This document shows, piece by piece, positions 59,931 to 64,000 of a stretch of DNA of 64,000 nucleotides. The notes beneath the pieces are model-generated. The model was not told the origin of the DNA. It made no database searches and worked only from the letters and a program-made list of their open reading frames with translations. Source of the DNA: Deinococcus fonticola (lineage in GTDB: Bacteria > Deinococcota > Deinococci > Deinococcales > Deinococcaceae); contig NZ_SMMH01000004.1 in assembly GCF_004634215.1 (NCBI RefSeq), positions 62,001-126,000 of the forward strand, read 5' to 3'. A program made the translations under genes and the position numbers. How positions within the stretch are numbered: position 1 is the stretch's first letter; each line of letters opens with the position of its first letter.

Positions 59931-61544
59931 CTAACGCCGCAGCCTCCGCAGCGCCCCCGACACTTCCGGCAGCCGCAGGGCCAGCGCCCCCGCCAGGTAA
60001 ACGGCCAGCCCTACGCCGCCGGCCACGGCGCCGCCGATCACGCCGCTTACGATGAAGCCGGGCGTGGGCATAAACGGCAGGAAGCGCGAGGCCGCCCAGG
60101 CCGCCAGCCCCGCCAGAGCGGCCAGCGGCACGACCCTCAGCAGGTGCAGGGTGAGTTCGCGCAGGGGAAAGCCCAGGGCGCGGCGGTACATCAGGATCAG
60201 CGCAGCGGTCATCAGCAGGCCGCTGATCATGGTGCTCACGCCAAAACCCAGCAGGCCCAGGGGGGGCACCAGCAGGCGGTACAGAATGACCTCCAGTACG
60301 AAGCCCACGGCGCTGACGGTCACGGCCTCGCGCGTGCGTTCACGGGCGTAGAAGGTGCGCAGCAGCACGGTCACCAGCGCCCACGGCACCAGCGCCAGCG
60401 CCCACCCGGTCAGGATGCCCGCCCCGGCCTGAAATTTCGCGGCCTCGAACGTGCGGCTCAGGTTAAACAGGCTCACGGCATACGGCGCCAGGGCCACCAG
60501 CAGGGCGCTCATGGGCGCGGCCAGGAAGGTGGTGGTGCGCAGCCCCTGCACGGTCAGCCCCCGGAAGGCGGCCCAGTCGCGGTCGGCCGCGTGCTGCGAG
60601 AAACGGGGAAACAGCGCCAGCACCGGCGACACCACGAACAGGCCGTTCACGGTGGTGAACAGCGCCTCGGCGTTGGCGTACCCGGTTTGCGTCCCGGCGG
60701 CAAACTGGCTGCTGGTCAGCAGGCGCGTCACGTAGATGTTCAGAAACTGCCGCGCCCCCGCCGTTAGGGTAAAAGGGGCCATCTGCACCAGCACGCGCCT
60801 GAGGGCCGGGTGACCCGCCAGCGAAGGCGTGGGCAGCAGCCCAAAGCGGTTCAGGGCCGGCAGTTGCACCACCAGCTGCGCCACGCCGCCCAGCAGCCAC
60901 CCCAGCGCCAGCCAGGTGGCCGTGCGCGGCAACAGCATCAGCGCCACGATGCTGGCGATGTTGAAGGCCACCGGGGCAAAACTGCTTTCCTTGAAGTGCT
61001 CGTCGGCGTTCAGCAGGCCCATCGCCACCGCCGACAGCGAAATCAGCATCAGGAACGGCATCACCAGTTGCGTCATGTACAGCGCCACGCCCCGGTCGAC
61101 GTTCCCGCCCTGGGCCACCAGAATGTCCACGATCAGCGGCGCGGCCAGAATGCCCAGGGCCATCAGGATCAGGTTCACGGCGATCAGGGTGCCGCTGAAG
61201 GCCTGCGCCAGTTTGCGCCGCTCGGCGGCGTCCAGCGTCTTGTACACCGGAATGAACGAGTTGACCAGCGCTCCCTCGGCCAGCAGTTCGCGCAGCAGGT
61301 TCGGCACCTTAGACGCCACGTTGAAAGCGTCGGTCAGGGACGTGTCGAACAGGTTGATGATCTGCTGGCGCACGATGCCGCTCAGGCGCGACCCCAGGGT
61401 TCCCAGCATGACGATGATGGTGTTGACCCGCAGCGAGCGTTTCGGGCCACCGGCGGGAGGCGCGGCCGCCGCTTCAAAATCGATGTCCAGTTCCGGAAGT
61501 TCCGGCGGGGTGGTGGAGGGGCCGGGGGTCGGCGGGACGGTCAC
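59931..61544 (-). CDS. murJ: Lipid II flippase MurJ (MviN)
   Basis: MOP-family transporter that moves lipid II to the outer face of the membrane for wall synthesis. 537 residues and about 14 membrane helices. Signatures: MLGTLGSRLSGIVRQQIINLFDTSLTDAFNVASKVPNLLRELLAEGALVNSFIPVYKTL, with the family's ARG/DAFNVA blocks and the LLRELLAEGALVNSF motif. The GTG at 61544 is 7 bases after a TAAAGT box (61557-61552, minus strand), so leaderless. The box touches the left edge of dispersed repeat copy C. Confidence 0.95.
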   Translation of the reverse strand: MTVPPTPGPSTTPPELPELDIDFEAAAAPPAGGPKRSLRVNTIIVMLGTLGSRLSGIVRQQIINLFDTSLTDAFNVASKVPNLLRELLAEGALVNSFIPVYKTLDAAERRKLAQAFSGTLIAVNLILMALGILAAPLIVDILVAQGGNVDRGVALYMTQLVMPFLMLISLSAVAMGLLNADEHFKESSFAPVAFNIASIVALMLLPRTATWLALGWLLGGVAQLVVQLPALNRFGLLPTPSLAGHPALRRVLVQMAPFTLTAGARQFLNIYVTRLLTSSQFAAGTQTGYANAEALFTTVNGLFVVSPVLALFPRFSQHAADRDWAAFRGLTVQGLRTTTFLAAPMSALLVALAPYAVSLFNLSRTFEAAKFQAGAGILTGWALALVPWALVTVLLRTFYARERTREAVTVSAVGFVLEVILYRLLVPPLGLLGFGVSTMISGLLMTAALILMYRRALGFPLRELTLHLLRVVPLAALAGLAAWAASRFLPFMPTPGFIVSGVIGGAVAGGVGLAVYLAGALALRLPEVSGALRRLRR

Positions 61545-61555
61545 GGGCCGTACTT

Positions 61556-61685
61556 TAGAGCATTGGACAAAAGAACGGAGTGCTTTTTGTCCGAGCTGAG
61601 CGAGTGAATTGAGACGAGCAGGCCGAAGAATCGAGGCCGGCGGGTTGCTATTCCGCGCCTGACGGAATGCGGAGACCTGCTCGAG
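61556..61685 (+). repeat. Dispersed structured repeat, copy C (130 bases)
   Basis: Starts TAGAGCATTGGAC, continues AAAAGAACGGAGTGCTTTTTG, then GAGCGAGTGAATT, and ends TGCTCGAG. It has the longest first hairpin (GGACAAAA / TTTTGTCC) and a second stem at ATTCCG (61650-61655) / CGGAAT (61663-61668). It lies between murJ and the tRNA-Ser gene, its first bases meeting the murJ -10 box. Length equals copy B. Confidence 0.75.
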
Positions 61686-61761
61686 CGCAGAAGAGCCACG
61701 CTGGCCTCTCCCCTTTTCCTTTCGCGCGTGCTATCCTCCCGCTTGCCCTTACGGCTTGCGC

Positions 61762-61854
<93 letters not shown>

Positions 61855-61858
61855 AGGG

Positions 61859-61887
61859 AAAAAGCCCGCCTTCACCGGCGGGTTTTT
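61859..61887. terminator. Bidirectional terminator after tRNA-Ser
   Basis: CCCGCC (61865-61870) and GGCGGG (61877-61882) with loop TTCACC; five T follow on the plus strand (61883-61887) and A61859-61863 gives a T run on the minus strand. It serves both tRNA-Ser and the converging gene that ends at 61897. Confidence 0.85.
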
Positions 61888-61896
61888 CGTCGTTGC

Positions 61897-62256
61897 TCAG
61901 CCCTGCTCCAGCATCTGCTTCCAGCTCTCCTGGTCGTCGCCCACGCTCAAGACTTTGCCGCCGCGCACCAGCGGCAGTTTCAGAAGTTCCGGCGTCTCGA
62001 TGACCCTGGCGATGATGCTCTCTTCGGTGGTGCGCAGATAAGCCAGGTTGCTGGCCGCGTAGGCCTTGCCGCCCATGTCCAGCAGCCCGTTCAGGCCGAA
62101 TTTCTGCACGAAGCGCTGCAACTCGCCTTTGGCAATGGGGCGTTCCTTCAAGTCCACGAAGTGAATTTTCATCTGACGTTCCTTGAAGAAGCGCTCGGCA
62201 GCGCGGGTGGCACTGCTTTTCTTGGTACCGAAAATCTGAACCTGAAGCTCGGGCAT
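61897..62256 (-). CDS. ArsC/Spx-like protein lacking cysteines, 119 aa
   Basis: Thioredoxin-fold protein of the ArsC/Spx family by overall pattern: VQIFGTKKSSATRAAERFFKERQ, HFVDLKERPIAKGELQRFVQKFG, then TTEESIIARVIETPELLKLPLVRGGKVLSVGDD, the usual Arg-containing tail. The motif that should hold the active cysteine (C-x-x-x-x) is TKKSSATRA here, and the whole chain contains no Cys, so it cannot be a thiol reductase. It may be a binding or regulatory protein. TAAACT (62268-62263, minus strand) is 6 bases before the ATG. Ends at the bidirectional terminator. Confidence 0.82.
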   Translation of the reverse strand: MPELQVQIFGTKKSSATRAAERFFKERQMKIHFVDLKERPIAKGELQRFVQKFGLNGLLDMGGKAYAASNLAYLRTTEESIIARVIETPELLKLPLVRGGKVLSVGDDQESWKQMLEQG

Positions 62257-62277
62257 GACAGGAGTTTAGCGGGCGCA

Positions 62278-62715
62278 TCACAACAAAAATTCGAGAACCA
62301 CCGGGAGCAGCAGGCCCAGCAGAAAACCGCCGCCGATTCCGCCTAGCACTACGGGGCGAAGTTCTGGCAGGTGCTTCGGCACGGCCTTCAAGTGTGGATT
62401 TTGCCTGGCCAGCCAGAGGAACCACAGCACCCCAAGGCTAGAACTGACGAGCAGAAAAACCGGCCGACCTGGAAAGGCCACCAGGTGGTCAGGGTGGTTC
62501 TTCGCGGCCGCCGACTCGCCCAAGTAGACCAGGACGCTGCTCAAGCCCAGTCCAATAAAGAAGAAAGGCAAACCGGACGTGAAGGTCAGCATGCGCCAGA
62601 GGGACTTGGCGCGTTGAGGATGAGCTTGCCCTTCCAGTTCATTTACGCGGGCCTGCGCTCTGGCCAGTTCTTCTCTGGCTTGCCGGAGTTCAGCGCTTTC
62701 GGGTGGCCGGGCCAT
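62278..62715 (-). CDS. Membrane protein with N-terminal coiled coil, 145 aa
   Basis: About residues 8-35 form a charged helix (REELARAQARVNELEG) and three hydrophobic segments follow (about 44-66, 82-105 and 124-145), with basic RAKSLWRM before the first. No recognised family. The small stop-start gap to the ArsC-like gene (21 bases) and its own TACACT -10 box (62728-62723, minus strand; 7 bases before the ATG) suggest an independent leaderless transcript that also reads through. Divergent from the 149-aa gene. Confidence 0.7.
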   Translation of the reverse strand: MARPPESAELRQAREELARAQARVNELEGQAHPQRAKSLWRMLTFTSGLPFFFIGLGLSSVLVYLGESAAAKNHPDHLVAFPGRPVFLLVSSSLGVLWFLWLARQNPHLKAVPKHLPELRPVVLGGIGGGFLLGLLLPVVLEFLL

Positions 62716-62767
62716 ACGGCAAAGTGTAAAGTCCAGCGGAAGCGCGTGTGACAGACTTTACGGCGTT

Positions 62768-63217
62768 ATGGCAAATCCCTGGCCAGAGGATCATACAGCG
62801 CCTTTCAAACGCCCCCCGTGGCTCAGGCGGCTGGTCAGTCATGTTCCGACCTTTGTGCTTGGAGGCTTGCTGGGCCTCCTGCTGGGGTTGCTGGTGGTCA
62901 AAGACACGCGCCACCTGGCCCGGTGGTGGAAGGACATGTGGGCGCCCCTGACTTACGCCTCGGTGGGAAATTTCGATGACTTCATCGTTTACAGCGTCTG
63001 CGCCGAAGCCCTGGGGCTCCCCGAGAAAGACGAGGAGATGAAGTTGATGACCTACCAGGGCGAAGCGCAGCGCACGGAGCAGGGCTGGCTTCTGCTCGAC
63101 GCCATCCAGCCACAGAACGACCAGACGAAGAAGATGACCGTCCCGTTTGCCTGTGAGATCACGGGGGACAGTGTGGACTACATGGAAGTGAAGACCATTC
63201 TGCTGAAACAGCCGTAA
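62768..63217 (+). CDS. Single-pass membrane protein, 149 aa
   Basis: Short N-terminal region, one membrane helix (about 28-47, TFVLGGLLGLLLGLLVVKD) and a C-terminal domain of about 100 residues that begins ARWWKDMWAPLTYASVG and contains two cysteines (YSVCAEALGL, PFACEITGD). Not a recognised family. The start ATG at 62768 is the second in-frame possibility; the -10 box is unclear. Expressed divergently from the 145-aa membrane gene. Confidence 0.68.
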   Translation: MANPWPEDHTAPFKRPPWLRRLVSHVPTFVLGGLLGLLLGLLVVKDTRHLARWWKDMWAPLTYASVGNFDDFIVYSVCAEALGLPEKDEEMKLMTYQGEAQRTEQGWLLLDAIQPQNDQTKKMTVPFACEITGDSVDYMEVKTILLKQP

Positions 63218-63277
63218 CCGCAATTTGACCGCAAGAAATTCGGCAACGGAGAGTGCCTGCTCGCCTAGCATGTCGGC

Positions 63278-64000
63278 ATGACCGAATTCACCACCGAGAG
63301 GCAGCGCTGGGAGGCGGTGCTGGCGCACGAGCGGGCGGCCGACGGCCTTTTCTGGTACGCCGTGAAGACGACGCGGGTATATTGCCGCCCCGCTTGCCCG
63401 TCGCGCCGGCCCAGGCGCGAGAACGTGACTTTTTTCGACTCGCCGGCAGAAGCGGTGGCGGCGGGGTTCCGGGCATGCCGACGCTGCCAGCCGGAGCGGG
63501 TCAACGCGGCGGCGCAGGCGGTCGCCACCGCGCAACACCTGCTGGACACGGCGCAAACGGAACCGTCCCTGTACGAACTGGCGGCGGCGGTGGGCCTCAG
63601 CCCCTTTCACCTCCAGCGCGTGTTCAAGGAGCGCCTGGGCGTCAGCCCCAAGCAGTACGCCCTGCGCGTCCGCACTGACCGGCTGAAAACCGGCCTGCGC
63701 ACCGGGCAGAGCGTGACCACAGCCCTTTACGACGCCGGGCACGACTCGCCGGCGACCCTGTACGCCAGAAGCACCGATCAGCTGGGCATGACGCCCCGCA
63801 CCTACGCCCGGGGAGGCCACGGAGAGATGATTCATTACACGGTAGCAAGCAGCCCGCTGGGGCAGATGCTGGTGGCGGCCACGGCACGCGGCCTGTGCGC
63901 CGTACGTTTCGGGAACATGGACGACATGGTTCCGCAACTGCGGGCCGAGTACCCGAAAGCCGAGGTCACGGAAGACGCGGAGACCCTGAAACCTTACGTC
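63278..64000 (+). CDS. ada: Ada-type DNA methyltransferase/regulator (partial)
   Basis: Cut by the window end after 241 codons. The N-terminal Ada zinc domain has Cys36, Cys40, Cys67 and Cys70 in VYCRPACPSRR and FRACRRCQPE, of which the first takes a methyl group from DNA phosphotriesters. The middle is an AraC-type helix-turn-helix (YELAAAVGLSPFHLQRVFKERLGVSPKQYA). The visible end starts the O6-alkylguanine methyltransferase domain (IHYTVASSPLGQMLVAATARGLCAVRFG). TAGCAT (63266-63271) is 6 bases before the ATG: leaderless. This is the alkylation-response regulator arrangement. Confidence 0.92.
   Translation, partial: MTEFTTERQRWEAVLAHERAADGLFWYAVKTTRVYCRPACPSRRPRRENVTFFDSPAEAVAAGFRACRRCQPERVNAAAQAVATAQHLLDTAQTEPSLYELAAAVGLSPFHLQRVFKERLGVSPKQYALRVRTDRLKTGLRTGQSVTTALYDAGHDSPATLYARSTDQLGMTPRTYARGGHGEMIHYTVASSPLGQMLVAATARGLCAVRFGNMDDMVPQLRAEYPKAEVTEDAETLKPYV

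Noticed and set aside
59247..60767. 506-codon plus-strand frame opposite the cyclophilin and murJ genes
   Set aside because: Extreme Gln/Arg/His composition and no homology signature; the minus-strand genes are well supported.

Overview
The window is a GC-rich, gene-dense stretch of chromosome from the Deinococcus lineage. This is inferred from gene content and signals: a large Lon protease with an HspR-type (HAIR) operator, the futalosine menaquinone pathway (mqnE, mqnA), MutS2, RecO, UvrB, an OmpR-type regulator with its kinase, a phytoene-desaturase-like enzyme next to a UbiA prenyltransferase, and many genes whose -10 box (TANNNT) lies only 5-8 bases before the start codon, as expected for leaderless mRNAs. 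No phage, transposase, CRISPR array or rRNA was seen; one tRNA was found.

Layout. 1-5.1 kb: exonuclease III, a small conserved gene, then leftward genes for a methyltransferase, an isoaspartyl peptidase/asparaginase, a short-chain dehydrogenase and RodA. 5.5-11 kb: rightward rpmH-rnpA-yidD-yidC, a terminator, then lon under a heat-shock type promoter. 11-14.7 kb: a SUKH protein and a tightly overlapping cluster mqnE-DUF4440-two small membrane proteins-mqnA. 14.7-21.4 kb: a GNAT enzyme, a multi-GAF histidine kinase, a P1 peptidase, coaBC and argR. 21.4-24.5 kb: leftward cyclase-like gene, OmpR-type regulator and membrane kinase; a terminator separates regulator from kinase and a 16-base palindrome lies in front of the regulator promoter. 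24.7-33.7 kb: lipoprotein, hydrolase, OsmC, two tandem P-loop kinases, malQ, cytochrome c, secreted proteins and a uracil/xanthine permease. 33.7-41 kb: uvrB, GNAT, serine dehydratase beta subunit, small genes, a lipoprotein esterase, recO, two tandem zinc-ribbon membrane proteins and MgtC. 41.1-44.9 kb: a proline-utilisation operon gntR-putA-unknown-pruA behind a palindromic operator. 45-64 kb: a subtilisin-like lipoprotein protease, the carotenoid/prenyl pair, glmU, a mutS2 operon, a candidate structured RNA, an NDUFA9-like gene, trxB, a cyclophilin, murJ, tRNA-Ser, small genes and the start of an Ada-type protein.

For follow-up the most interesting signals are: (1) a dispersed 130-145 base repeat in three copies (27.8, 39.7 and 61.6 kb) with a conserved hairpin that shows a compensatory base-pair change; (2) an unannotated structured RNA candidate at about 56,224-56,360, with long-range pairing, a tRNA-like T arm and its own terminator; (3) tandem 15/16-base repeats that multiply start codons or -10 boxes at gene 5' ends (xth, sdaAB, the permease, mgtC); (4) the HAIR operator on the lon promoter; (5) the regulator/kinase locus with an intercistronic terminator. 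Functions come from motifs read by eye; no database search was possible.
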